Shown here: positions 9,661 to 18,793 of the stretch, in pieces
Position numbering within the stretch: position 1 is the first letter of the stretch
Layout of the letters: the number at the start of each line of letters is the position of its first letter
Program-made: the position numbers and the translations under genes
Notes under the pieces: model-generated
Told to the model about the DNA's origin: nothing
The model's input: only the letters and a program-made list of their open reading frames with translations
The model's database searches: none
From: Vibrio fortis
Lineage (GTDB): Bacteria > Pseudomonadota > Gammaproteobacteria > Enterobacterales > Vibrionaceae
Assembly: GCF_000695685.1 (NCBI RefSeq)
Contig: NZ_JFFR01000013.1
Coordinates: forward strand, 1-64,000
Reading direction: 5' to 3'
DNA length: 64,000 nucleotides

Positions 9661-11803
9661 TAGCGACTCCTTGCTTTGACTCTACTTTTTCCTGTGGTAA
9701 TTCTTGTGTGTCAGATAACTGCTGCTCTTGAGGCTCTGATGGCTGCTCCAAAGGGCCTGCATAAACCACAGCACCCTCATCTAACACCACGACTTTATCA
9801 GCGAGCTTAATCAAATCTGGATCATGCGATGTATAGATCACCGTTGCTTTTCCTTTCTTCATCGCCAAGAACTCACCGAATACGCGTTTAGCATTGGGAT
9901 GGCCATCAGGCACCGGGTTATCCATTAGGAACATCGGGTAGTCATACACCAAAGCTTTGGCGTCAATAAGGATCTGAGCGACAGTGCCTGACAACATGTC
10001 AAACAGGCTATCCGGCTGGATGCTGCTGATAGAGGTATCCAACCCATCTGGTAACGTGGAGAACCATCGCTTGCCGCCAACCATATCAATGGCTGATATC
10101 ATTTTCTGCTCTTCAACTTTATGCCCATCGCTCAACCACTCACGAATACTCAATGTCAGTAAGTCGGGGTAAGCTGCGCGAATGAAACACCAGTGACGAT
10201 AGAGCTGCGGGTCGTACTGAGCAAGGTTTACCCCTTCAAGCTCGACCATACCGTTTTGGATAGGCTGTAAACCAGACATCACTTCAATTAATGTCGACTT
10301 ACCACTGCCTGAAGGGCCAGTGATCGCCACAATATCGCCCGCTTCAACATCAAAACTTACCCCATTCAATGCAGGGCGACTCTGCTTAGGATAACGCAGG
10401 GTCACTTGGTCTAATTTCAAGTTAGGCGCAACTGCCGGCAGCGGGTGATGCTGGTAACTGAATTCACGTTCAGACGGCTGAGACAGAATACGATTTACCT
10501 GCAGCTTAGATTGATTAAAGCTATTAAAACGCATCGCACTGTTTGCCAACACCTGCGCAGGCCCAGTCACTTTGGAAATCAACATCATTGATGCAATCAA
10601 ACCACCCGGCGTCATCACTTGCTCGAAAATAAGTCCAATACCTAAGCCCATGATAGCCAATGTTGAGCCTACTCCGATAAAGTAATAAATAGAGGTGTAT
10701 CGACTTTGCAGAACTGCTTGATTGAACGTCACTGTAGAGGCAAGTAGATTGGCCTTTTGGAAGCGTTGGATCCAGTGTTCTGAAAACCCAGCACTACGAA
10801 TAAAGGCGAGCTTGGACGACAACTCATTCGTCATATTTTGACGATTCGTGCCGGCTACCGTCGATTGCATTGAGCGCTTACTACTCGAACGTATCGAACG
10901 CTTAGCTAACAGGTAATACAGAACCAAAGAGACAATTGGAACCAATACCAGCCAGCCACCTAGCACACCTATCGCCAAGACAAAAATGGCAATGAAAGGC
11001 AAATCAAACAACGCATTACCGAGTGGCCCTGACAACACACCTGAAATGCGCTCAGACAACATCACTTGGTTTTGTTGACTAGACGAGGCCGTTTGCTGGT
11101 TTTGAGCATAGCTATTTCTTAATAGTCGCTGCACAAGGGACTGAGATATCTCGCGGCTGACTCGGTTGGACACAGAAGCAAACACTCGACTACGCAATGT
11201 TCTTAACCAGCCCATCATCACAAACAACAAAGCAGCCCCAATGGCAATTCCTTGTAGTTCATGCCCAGCATCGCCACCGATTACATGGTCATAGATCGAC
11301 ATCGTGATGAATGGCACTGCGAGAGCAAATAAATTGGTGATAAAGCTGACCAAGAGCAATTTGGGAATGATAGGACGAAAAGCATGTAACCGTTCACCGA
11401 CCCAATCAGGGGAAGCCTTCTCCAATGGAGCCCCTTCAATAACAATGCAAAACTGCGGAACCTCTGAAACGTCTTCATTGCCATCAACGGCAACAAACTG
11501 TTTTGACTCCAAGTGACCAGAGACCAATTCATTTTCACCGAGAACCAGTAGAACTAATTTGTGATCGCCCACCTCATCTAGGTTAGCAACCAAGCGATAT
11601 GGCAATGCAAGCCTATCAAACAGGGCAAACATATCATCTATTGATTCAATGCCGTTCTCATCAACCCATTGGCGAGCGAACAATTGGATATTCGCATTAA
11701 CTTCCAATTCCTTGAGCACAGAAAGGCTTTCAGTTTCCAGTCGGTTCATCGGCTCATGTTGACCGTCTGTTTCGCCATGACGACTAGCATCTAAACGATT
11801 CAT
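9653..11803 (-). CDS. Type I secretion ABC permease/ATPase with intact Walker A but altered signature and Walker B
   Basis: A 716-residue exporter half-transporter. An N-terminal domain of about 140 residues resembles the C39-like domain of LapB/RTX exporters, without an obvious catalytic Cys-His pair. A transmembrane domain at about 145-430 follows, then a nucleotide-binding domain from about 460. Walker A is complete (GPSGSGKS, 496-503) and the H-loop His is H660. The signature reads LSGTV (604-608) instead of LSGGQ, the Walker B Asp D628 is followed by Asn rather than the catalytic Glu, and the Q-loop Gln is not apparent. It overlaps the upstream ABC gene by 4 bp (ATGA), which points to a heterodimer with that product. 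Function in exporting the neighbouring adhesin is inferred. The strain may hydrolyse ATP slowly at this site or rely on its partner. Confidence 0.85.
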   Translation of the reverse strand: MNRLDASRHGETDGQHEPMNRLETESLSVLKELEVNANIQLFARQWVDENGIESIDDMFALFDRLALPYRLVANLDEVGDHKLVLLVLGENELVSGHLESKQFVAVDGNEDVSEVPQFCIVIEGAPLEKASPDWVGERLHAFRPIIPKLLLVSFITNLFALAVPFITMSIYDHVIGGDAGHELQGIAIGAALLFVMMGWLRTLRSRVFASVSNRVSREISQSLVQRLLRNSYAQNQQTASSSQQNQVMLSERISGVLSGPLGNALFDLPFIAIFVLAIGVLGGWLVLVPIVSLVLYYLLAKRSIRSSSKRSMQSTVAGTNRQNMTNELSSKLAFIRSAGFSEHWIQRFQKANLLASTVTFNQAVLQSRYTSIYYFIGVGSTLAIMGLGIGLIFEQVMTPGGLIASMMLISKVTGPAQVLANSAMRFNSFNQSKLQVNRILSQPSEREFSYQHHPLPAVAPNLKLDQVTLRYPKQSRPALNGVSFDVEAGDIVAITGPSGSGKSTLIEVMSGLQPIQNGMVELEGVNLAQYDPQLYRHWCFIRAAYPDLLTLSIREWLSDGHKVEEQKMISAIDMVGGKRWFSTLPDGLDTSISSIQPDSLFDMLSGTVAQILIDAKALVYDYPMFLMDNPVPDGHPNAKRVFGEFLAMKKGKATVIYTSHDPDLIKLADKVVVLDEGAVVYAGPLEQPSEPQEQQLSDTQELPQEKVESKQGVANG

Positions 11804-13437
11804 GCAATGACCTCCTGCTGATTGGTAGTGTCTTCGGCAACCAAACCGTTTGCTACCGTAATTGTTCGACTCGCTAATTCGCGAAGTTTTGCATGATAGC
11901 TCACCATCAATATGGTGCGCCCTGCCAATACTTCTTCTTCCAGCACCTTAATTAGGTTCCCGAGCGCATTGAGATCGAGCGACGAATCCGGTCTTTCTAG
12001 CATGATAACGGGCTTGCCACTCGCTAATTGAGCCGCAATATTGAGCATCTTAATATTGCCCATACTCAACAAAGAGGCACTTGTATGGCCGATTTGTGTT
12101 TCTAACCCTTCAGGTAAACGGGTAATTTCTTTGGTTAATCCCAAGCGCACAGCGTAATCATTGGCGCTTTGTGTTCTCTCAGGATCAAATCCACACAAAT
12201 TGTCCAGAATCGTACCTGAGACTAACTGCCCTTTAACCCCGCAGTAAGCTGTAGCTTGAGCGACAGATGCAATGGAAACGGCTTCGCCATTAATGAAGCA
12301 CTCACCCGCGGCTAAATCATCAATCCCTGCTATCGAAGACAGTAAGTGACTATTGATGTGGCGAACTTCACTCTCTAACAACACCAGCTCGCCTTTATTT
12401 AGCGTCACATCCGCACTGGCGAGTTCACCATACCTTTCAACGGTTGCTCGCTTTATTTCTAAAGTCTCAAAGTCAGAGAAGTTAAGCTCAGAACCAGCGG
12501 ACTCAGACAGAGATAAGTCTCCTAACTTTTCTATTGCCTGATTGGCGCTATGGATTGAATTAAGCTTGATTCGAACCCCAACCAGAGCGCTAAGCGGCGC
12601 TACAGCTCTACCCGATAAGATGGAGCATGCTGCTAACCCACCCGTGGTCAATTGGCCATCCAAAACCCACAAGCTCCCGGTAATCACTAACAGAACAGAA
12701 GTCGCCAGTGCAGCAAGCTGAATACACTCTTGAGCGAAGGCGTTCTGTTCTTCTTCTTTGGCTTTGGATTGAGAGCGAACATTATTGAGTGATTTAAACT
12801 GATTAAAAATTCGAGATTCAACAGCCTGACGTTTAATACCCTGAATGGTTTGGCTAAGAAGAATTAAGAAGGCTTTTCTCTCCTGCTCATCTTTAGAAGC
12901 TTCTTCACTTAAACTTTTCACGCGGATAGAAGACAACCAAACAATACCAAGCGTTATCAGCCAAACTGCCACAGGTATCGCCACTAGTTCACCGCCGATA
13001 TAAGCCACCAGCCCTAGAAAGATCAATGCAAAAGGCAAGTCGATAAATCCAGAGATTATCCCACCAGAATACCAATCCTTAACTTTGGATACCGATCCGA
13101 GTCCCTCTTCGACACCACCCACACCGAGCTTACGAAGGTGCCCTGATGATGCAGTCGTGACCCTTTCAACCAAAGTTTGGTAAGTGGCTTTTTCTGTATT
13201 GCTGGCCGCCGCAGACAAAAGCCATGTACGCACAAAGCGTATGAGAGCTTCCATGGCTACGGCTAGTGTTGCCCCAGCTAAAAGCAGTGTGGCCGTACCA
13301 TAGCTTTGATTGGGAAGAATGCGATCGTAGATCTGGAGAACCGTTAATGGAACGGCCAATGACAAGAGGTTAATAAGTAAAGAAGGCAGCAAGACTTTCC
13401 TTACAACCCCTTTGTTTTGTACTGACGTTACGGGCAT
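11800..13437 (-). CDS. Second type I secretion ABC subunit with a degenerate nucleotide-binding domain
   Basis: An ABC exporter half-transporter of 545 residues from ATG 13437, which has AAGGA six bases upstream; a TTG two codons earlier is less likely. Helices span about residues 10-300, with the T1SS-like motif AVPLTVLQIYDRILPN near the start. The nucleotide-binding domain is clearly recognisable, but its P-loop is lost: ESEVRHIN stands where GPSGSGKS should be, so there is no Walker Lys. The signature position reads LLSMGN, and Walker B reads VIMLERP, with Glu-Arg in place of Asp-Glu. The remainder (LPEGLETQIGHTSASLL, ASGKPVIML) aligns with bona fide exporters, so this looks like retained divergence rather than decay. 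It is first in a coupled operon with the other ABC subunit and the HlyD adaptor. It lacks a C39-like domain. Confidence 0.85.
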   Translation of the reverse strand: MPVTSVQNKGVVRKVLLPSLLINLLSLAVPLTVLQIYDRILPNQSYGTATLLLAGATLAVAMEALIRFVRTWLLSAAASNTEKATYQTLVERVTTASSGHLRKLGVGGVEEGLGSVSKVKDWYSGGIISGFIDLPFALIFLGLVAYIGGELVAIPVAVWLITLGIVWLSSIRVKSLSEEASKDEQERKAFLILLSQTIQGIKRQAVESRIFNQFKSLNNVRSQSKAKEEEQNAFAQECIQLAALATSVLLVITGSLWVLDGQLTTGGLAACSILSGRAVAPLSALVGVRIKLNSIHSANQAIEKLGDLSLSESAGSELNFSDFETLEIKRATVERYGELASADVTLNKGELVLLESEVRHINSHLLSSIAGIDDLAAGECFINGEAVSIASVAQATAYCGVKGQLVSGTILDNLCGFDPERTQSANDYAVRLGLTKEITRLPEGLETQIGHTSASLLSMGNIKMLNIAAQLASGKPVIMLERPDSSLDLNALGNLIKVLEEEVLAGRTILMVSYHAKLRELASRTITVANGLVAEDTTNQQEVIA

Positions 13438-13541
13438 ACACAATCCTTATCCATGCTTATGAAATAAGATTGGTACATAGTTTCATGTTGTGCAAGGTAA
13501 CAAGCTGAATTTAAAATAAAAAAACTCGTTTTATCACCTGC

Positions 13542-16415
13542 CTAATTTCGAAGGTATTGTTGTATCTCTACAGCATCAATTTGACTAGGATCCATAAACT
13601 CTTCAGCAAATCGTTTATAGACACCTGACGTAAGGAATAACTCAAACAGATCCTTGTCTAAATGGTTGTCTTCCACCATGAAACTCATGATTCGAATCGA
13701 TTCTGACAATGATTTGGCTTGCTTATATGGTCGGTCCGCACTGGTTAGTGCTTCAAACACATCCGCAATGGCCATAATTTTAGCTGTTAGCGACATCTCC
13801 TCCCCTTTGAGCCCCATCGGGTAGCCTGTTCCATCGATTTTCTCATGATGTCCCCCAGCAATTTTAGACACATTGCGCATATGCTTAGGAAACGGGAGAG
13901 ACTCAAGGATTTGGATGGTTTGAATGATATGGTCGTTGATGATGAACCTTTCCTCGCTCGTTAAGGTTCCCCGTTGAATCGATAAGTTATATACCTCTCC
14001 TAAATTAGCTTGGTACGTTGTAGGCTTAAGCGTAAATCGTGCTTCATTAGTTGGAGGAAAATCCCAAGGAATCAGATGTTCTGGGCGGTCACTTAACAGT
14101 GGTTCAATAGCAGGAAGTTCAACATCCTCTTCGAAACGTTGTTTTTCAACCCATGAGATGCCCATAGTTTTGCTTAGAGTCCGTGTCCATGTTTTAGCAG
14201 CTATCTCTTCTAAACGTTTGAGCGCTTCATCGTCAACAAATTCACTGCCAAGGTTAAGGCTAGCGATGAATTCAAAGTCCTTGTCAATTTCGGCATGGCG
14301 TTGAGCCAATTGTTCATAATATTCATCTGGTAATTGGACGTTATTTTCCTTGAGTAAATCGAGTTCGCTTTCTTTTTTCAGAACTTCAAAACGCATCCGA
14401 ATCTCATGAATACGATCATAAATAGTTTCAAGCTTTGTTGCTTTATCAACAACATGCTCTGGGGTCGTTATTTTACCGCAATCATGCAGCCAACTCGCCA
14501 TCTTTAGTTCGTCCCACTGTTTTGCATTAAGCTTAAAGTGATTGAACGCCTCGCCTTCCGATTCATGTGCGGCTTGTGTTAACCACTGCGTAATGATTGG
14601 AACTCTTTGACAGTGATTCCCTGTATATGGCGATTTTTTGTCTAGAGAGCCTGCGAAAACTTGGATAAATGAGTCTAGCAATGCTTTTTGGTCATCAAGC
14701 ATGTTGTGTGTTTCTATAGTCACTGACGTAAAACCTAACAGCGTATTTAAATAGTTTGCATACTGTTGGTAATACTCTTGCGCACCGCCATTCTCATACA
14801 AAACGCCAAAAGATCCGATAACTTCTCCTGAACGAGAGGTCAGTGGAATAAAAATAACCTCGCCGTTACTCACGTCCTCCATTTGAAACTCAAGACGAGG
14901 AAGCTCGCTCACACTGAAAACTGTTGGCTTTTTTTCTACGAATATTTCTCGAATGAAACGGTTCGCATCTGAAACCGGCACATCTTCAGCCTGTAACTTG
15001 TTGTCGTGAAGACCTTCCCACCAAACAAACTTAGGAACCAAGGTTTTTCCTTCGACATCCAACAGGTAAAGAAAGACACCATTGGCTTCGACAGCATAAG
15101 CCGTATCTCGGCAAACTAAACTAAGCATGTCATCCAAATTTTCTTGCCTAGCAATATTATTGGTTAAAGAAATAAACTGCTTTATGGTTTCTTGCGTCGA
15201 CATTTGGGCATAGTTGAGTTCATGAATCTCTCGGATAAAATTGTCTCCCAAGGGAGTATCATCAAACCTAAAGCGTTCTATTTCTAACGCTCTTTTGGTT
15301 ACTCTTTGTATCGGTTTAGAGATGTAAGTGGATACCAAATAAATAATTGGCAACATAAGGATGAGTATAAGAAGAGATGCGTAAATTGTTTGGCTTTTGA
15401 CTAATAAACCACTATCAAACAAATCCGCAGTTTTAGTCGCCATTAACAGATGAATATGTTCGCTATTCAAAGGCTTAATTGTAACGACCTTTCCTAGCCA
15501 ATTCTCTCCTTCAAATTCAAACTCACCCAAAACTCCCTGATTGTGGTCTTTGTTTTCATCCAATAGTTTTGAAAGCACATGGTTCTTTAGAGCATCTATG
15601 GCTCGGGGCTGGGTCTCATTCGAGCCGTGATTTGCAATCATCGCGTAGACATCACCTTCATCGTTATAAAGTGCTCTCAGTGATGAATTCGTCGTAAGAG
15701 TATCTTTCAAAGAAGCCTGCAAATCCTCCAATAGCACTCCAGCGGTCACAATGGTGTTGTCATCACTTTTTCGAAAAACAGTAATACCAAGTGAGTCACC
15801 TCCCAGAATCGGGGTAGGTTTTGACACCTTGTTAGCATCACGAGTTGCCAATTGCTCCCATTTAGCGGTGTTGTTTAATAGCGGCTCGACATTTAAGTCT
15901 TTGGCGTACACTTCTCGAAATTCACTATCCAAGCCTTTGGTATAGAGGCTGTCACCCATAGTATGTATCAGCAAATACTGAGTTTTAGGCTCTACAGTGA
16001 ACTGCTTACGAACCGCTATTTTCTCAAGGTGAATGACTTTGAATAAATCGCCGGATGGATAATGAAAGGAATAGGAAACGATATGTGGGAACTGCTCTAG
16101 GAGGTAGGTGATCTTTGGCAGCAATTCTTCTCTATCTTCAAGGGTCGCTGCTTGGTTTTTCCCACTAGCTGCTGTTTTTTTCCCACTATGAGCAAAGGAG
16201 CTTAACGCTGAAAAAGCCGTACTGTAATGGCTATTGAGTTTATAGCGAGTTTCAAGTTCAATACGGTCAAACAGCTTACTGTTAGCTTCTAGAATGAGTG
16301 TCGATAAGCCTTTATTGGTAACGAAAATCTGAACGCCCGATGCAATAACGACAATCAAAATGATGATTACCGTTAAATGTATATGTATTGGTAACGCTTT
16401 TGTATTCTGTCTCAT
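13542..16415 (-). CDS. Membrane GAF/HD-GYP phosphodiesterase with a periplasmic sensor
   Basis: A 957-residue protein expected to hydrolyse cyclic di-GMP. Membrane segments lie at about 14-33 and 341-363 and enclose a roughly 300-residue periplasmic region that looks Cache-like. A HAMP-like linker, a GAF domain (about 415-575) and an HD-GYP domain (about 590-935) follow. The HD pair is H644-D645 (WLHDCGK) and the second half has HHEK (856-859) and DGTGYP (861-866). The two halves are split by about 140 extra residues, rich in charged helix. The gene ends 104 bp upstream of the exporter operon on the same strand. Coupling of c-di-GMP levels to adhesin export is plausible but inferred. Metal-ligand conservation supports activity; the signal sensed is unknown. 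Confidence 0.88.
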   Translation of the reverse strand: MRQNTKALPIHIHLTVIIILIVVIASGVQIFVTNKGLSTLILEANSKLFDRIELETRYKLNSHYSTAFSALSSFAHSGKKTAASGKNQAATLEDREELLPKITYLLEQFPHIVSYSFHYPSGDLFKVIHLEKIAVRKQFTVEPKTQYLLIHTMGDSLYTKGLDSEFREVYAKDLNVEPLLNNTAKWEQLATRDANKVSKPTPILGGDSLGITVFRKSDDNTIVTAGVLLEDLQASLKDTLTTNSSLRALYNDEGDVYAMIANHGSNETQPRAIDALKNHVLSKLLDENKDHNQGVLGEFEFEGENWLGKVVTIKPLNSEHIHLLMATKTADLFDSGLLVKSQTIYASLLILILMLPIIYLVSTYISKPIQRVTKRALEIERFRFDDTPLGDNFIREIHELNYAQMSTQETIKQFISLTNNIARQENLDDMLSLVCRDTAYAVEANGVFLYLLDVEGKTLVPKFVWWEGLHDNKLQAEDVPVSDANRFIREIFVEKKPTVFSVSELPRLEFQMEDVSNGEVIFIPLTSRSGEVIGSFGVLYENGGAQEYYQQYANYLNTLLGFTSVTIETHNMLDDQKALLDSFIQVFAGSLDKKSPYTGNHCQRVPIITQWLTQAAHESEGEAFNHFKLNAKQWDELKMASWLHDCGKITTPEHVVDKATKLETIYDRIHEIRMRFEVLKKESELDLLKENNVQLPDEYYEQLAQRHAEIDKDFEFIASLNLGSEFVDDEALKRLEEIAAKTWTRTLSKTMGISWVEKQRFEEDVELPAIEPLLSDRPEHLIPWDFPPTNEARFTLKPTTYQANLGEVYNLSIQRGTLTSEERFIINDHIIQTIQILESLPFPKHMRNVSKIAGGHHEKIDGTGYPMGLKGEEMSLTAKIMAIADVFEALTSADRPYKQAKSLSESIRIMSFMVEDNHLDKDLFELFLTSGVYKRFAEEFMDPSQIDAVEIQQYLRN

Positions 16416-16523
16416 TATCGCTTACCCAACTAGATGACTATCTATCTACATTTAAAAACATAGTCTCTAATTTGATTAAGCGTGCAGTTTCTTTGTTACC
16501 TTATCTATTGAAACCCAAGCTAT

Positions 16524-16934
16524 TTACAGCTTTTTTGTCAGAAACGAAAGCGATGAATCCAGTGGATAATTTTCTAATACCATTTGGCATTCATAGCCCT
16601 GTTTTTCGTAAAACGGACGGGCTTGAAAGCTCAACGTATCAACCAACGACGATGTACATCCTTGAGATTTCGCATACTCTTCGATTCGCGTGAGGAGTTC
16701 ACTTCCAACTTGCTGGCCTCTTAATGATTCATCAACCCAAAGAAACTTAATAAGAAGCCAATTTCCCCAAAGGTCTGCGATGATGCCGCCAACTTTCTTT
16801 TGATCCTCCAAAGCATAATAAGCCACTTGGGATTTAGGTATCCCCTCCAAGAAAGGCGTATTGTGTTCAATCAAACCACCACGAACTTCATTGATGTCTT
16901 TATCAGAAGGTTCACTATCAAACTTGTATTCCAT
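16524..16934 (-). CDS. GNAT-family N-acetyltransferase
   Basis: A 136-residue single-domain acetyltransferase. The acetyl-CoA-binding motif A is visible as LWVDESLRGQQVGSELL (R-G-Q-Q-V-G), followed by the typical C-terminal pattern L-D/S-F-Q-A-R-P-F-Y-E-K-Q-G-Y-E. Length is normal for a stand-alone GNAT. The acceptor substrate cannot be told from sequence. It stands alone, between the HD-GYP gene and a LysR gene, all on the minus strand but separated by gaps of about 100 bp. Confidence 0.85.
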   Translation of the reverse strand: MEYKFDSEPSDKDINEVRGGLIEHNTPFLEGIPKSQVAYYALEDQKKVGGIIADLWGNWLLIKFLWVDESLRGQQVGSELLTRIEEYAKSQGCTSSLVDTLSFQARPFYEKQGYECQMVLENYPLDSSLSFLTKKL

Positions 16935-17027
16935 TTCTTTCCTTACGTGTTGATATCCATTTGCTTGCGAGCTAAAGCATTAAACAAAACGGTCGACGAC
17001 GCCACCATTGTAGCGATTAAACTTCTA

Positions 17028-17945
17028 CTAAATCGCACCGAGCTGAGCCAGTTTGCTAAGAATGTCACTAGTTTTCTCCCTGAACAGGTCTCTTAATAGT
17101 CGAACCGTTGGGGTGATAGATTGACGACTTGGACATACTAACCAAAGCTCAGTAGGAGTAGGTTTGTAGTCTTTCATGACACTAGTCACTCGCCCAGTGC
17201 GCAAGTCGTCGGACATATCAAGACACGATTTAATCGCAACCCCTTTACCTGCTACACACCAGCGTCTAACCAAATCACCATCGTTGGAAGCCCTGTTTCC
17301 TGTGAGCTTCACTTTATGAGTGGTTTCTTCATGACTGAACTGCCACTCATTCTGGAGAACATCGTGTAACTGATAAAAGAGGGCATTATGCTCTAACAGA
17401 TCATTCGGTTGCATCGGTTCTTGATGTTCAGCGAGATAACTCGGGCTTGCGCATAACACTCTAGGAACATCGCAGATCTTAAATCCATACATGTTGGCAT
17501 CGGTTGGAGAACCATAACGTAGCGCCATATCCACCGAGTCACGATAGAAGTCGATGTTGCTATCACTAGTACTGGTTCGAAGTGACACGTTCGGATATTC
17601 CAACAAAAATTCATCCAACCAAGGCGTAATGAGATTTCGTCCTAGATCAGACGATAAAGCAATACGGATTTCACCATCAATTATGCCGAGCTCTTCGTGC
17701 ATGTTCATTTTCGCTTGCTCAAGCATCTTCAGCGCTTCCTCGCATTGTGGCAAGTAACGCTCTCCCGCCGCCGATAGCCGTAAGTGGCGTGTCGTACGAA
17801 CGAAAAGCTCGGCTCCTAAAGATGCTTCGACGCGCTTTACCACCGCGCTGGCCGTTGCTGTCCGCATATCAAGGTTGGTTGCTGCGGCGGTAATACTGCG
17901 AAACTCAGCAACTTTCAGAATAACCTTCAAATCCTCTAACAACAT
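17028..17945 (-). CDS. LysR-family transcriptional regulator
   Basis: A 305-residue LysR regulator from ATG 17945, with GAGG seven bases upstream; a TTG one codon earlier is possible. The N-terminal winged helix-turn-helix is seen in AEFRSITAAATNLDMRTATASAVVKRVEASLGAELF, read here only as spaced motifs: a hydrophobic helix, then T-A-S-A-V-V-K-R-V-E-A-S-L-G-A-E-L-F, then R-T-T-R-H-L-R-L. A periplasmic-binding-like effector domain fills the rest. It is divergent from a monooxygenase-like gene and a zinc-type oxidoreductase. A 23-bp perfect dyad in the gap (18022-18044) is a good candidate for its binding site. The inducer is unknown, but quinones or reactive carbonyls are plausible given the neighbours. 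Confidence 0.9.
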   Translation of the reverse strand: MLLEDLKVILKVAEFRSITAAATNLDMRTATASAVVKRVEASLGAELFVRTTRHLRLSAAGERYLPQCEEALKMLEQAKMNMHEELGIIDGEIRIALSSDLGRNLITPWLDEFLLEYPNVSLRTSTSDSNIDFYRDSVDMALRYGSPTDANMYGFKICDVPRVLCASPSYLAEHQEPMQPNDLLEHNALFYQLHDVLQNEWQFSHEETTHKVKLTGNRASNDGDLVRRWCVAGKGVAIKSCLDMSDDLRTGRVTSVMKDYKPTPTELWLVCPSRQSITPTVRLLRDLFREKTSDILSKLAQLGAI

Positions 17946-18021
17946 CAATAAGCCTCATTCTTTAATTAAGTGAGTAAGAACGCGCTATGAACGCTCAGTA
18001 TTTATAGAGTAGAGGATCGTT

Positions 18022-18044
18022 ATTATCAAATATTATTTGATAAT
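18022..18044. promoter_or_regulatory. Perfect 11-bp inverted repeat, candidate LysR operator
   Basis: ATTATCAAATA, one spacer base, then its exact reverse complement TATTTGATAAT. The core ATC-N9-GAT fits the T-N11-A style of LysR sites. It lies 77 bp before the LysR start and about 295 bp before the divergent monooxygenase-like gene. The rest of this 393-bp gap is AT-rich; a second dyad (AAACACT / AGTGTTT, 18172-18192) lies closer to the monooxygenase-like gene. Confidence 0.6.
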
Positions 18045-18338
18045 TAATCAAAGTCGAGACTGTTTTTCATTGTCAATTACTCACCTAAGATAACGTCATG
18101 TTAATGAAGTGCCTCATATGGGAATGCCCTTTTATCTTCAATAGAGATAAACGACAGCGCGATAAATTAACAAACACTTTTTGATAGTGTTTCAAAAACC
18201 GTTAGAAAATCGATAGCGATTTATTGTCTACACTCATTGAGCTAACAGACCGCTATGTAACCAACTTTGAAACTCTATAACTTATTGTTTTATATAAGTT
18301 ACCGTCTTTTCGGAACTGAACACACAAAGGAAAGTAAC

Positions 18339-18629
18339 ATGACTAAATTAACTATTGTTGCAAACATCGTGGCAAATGAAGACAAAATTGATCTAGTGAA
18401 AGCTGAACTGCTTAAACTGATTGAGATCACTCGTGCAGGAGAAGGTTGTATCAACTACGACTTGCACCAAGACAATGAAAACCCAGCACACTTCTTATTT
18501 TACGAGAACTGGGAGTCACGCGAGTTGTGGCAAACACATATGAACAACACCCACCTTGCAGAATACATGGCAGCCACTGAGGGCGCAGTCGCAAGCTTTA
18601 CACTCAATGAAATGACGCACATTGCTTGA
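18339..18629 (+). CDS. Antibiotic biosynthesis monooxygenase (ABM) domain protein
   Basis: A 96-residue dimeric alpha-beta-barrel family protein. The start at 18339 is chosen because AAGGAAAG sits directly upstream and the protein begins with the typical first strand MTKLTIVANIVA; the longer open frame has no ribosome site. Family marks are E-G-C-x-N-Y-D-L-H-Q-D near residue 40 and F-L-F-Y-E-N-W near 60. Members act on quinols or small aromatics, or serve as quinol monooxygenases (YgiN type). It is followed 165 bp later by a quinone-oxidoreductase-like gene on the same strand, and the divergent LysR gene probably controls both. Confidence 0.85.
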   Translation: MTKLTIVANIVANEDKIDLVKAELLKLIEITRAGEGCINYDLHQDNENPAHFLFYENWESRELWQTHMNNTHLAEYMAATEGAVASFTLNEMTHIA

Positions 18630-18793
18630 TTGCTAGTGCTCTAAGGCACTCAAGATCAATGGCTCAATAGCTGATCGTTTAAGCCCATTCATAACATCTC
18701 AATCGATATGCTTGATATTGAATGGGCCAACTTTCGTTGATTACGATTTAAAAATTAGGATGAAGCCACTTCACCTAATCAAAAGGAAGCACC

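Noticed and set aside
18267..18338. Longer start of the ABM-domain gene
   Set aside because: No ribosome site there and the extension has no family match, while AAGGAAAG precedes the ATG at 18339.
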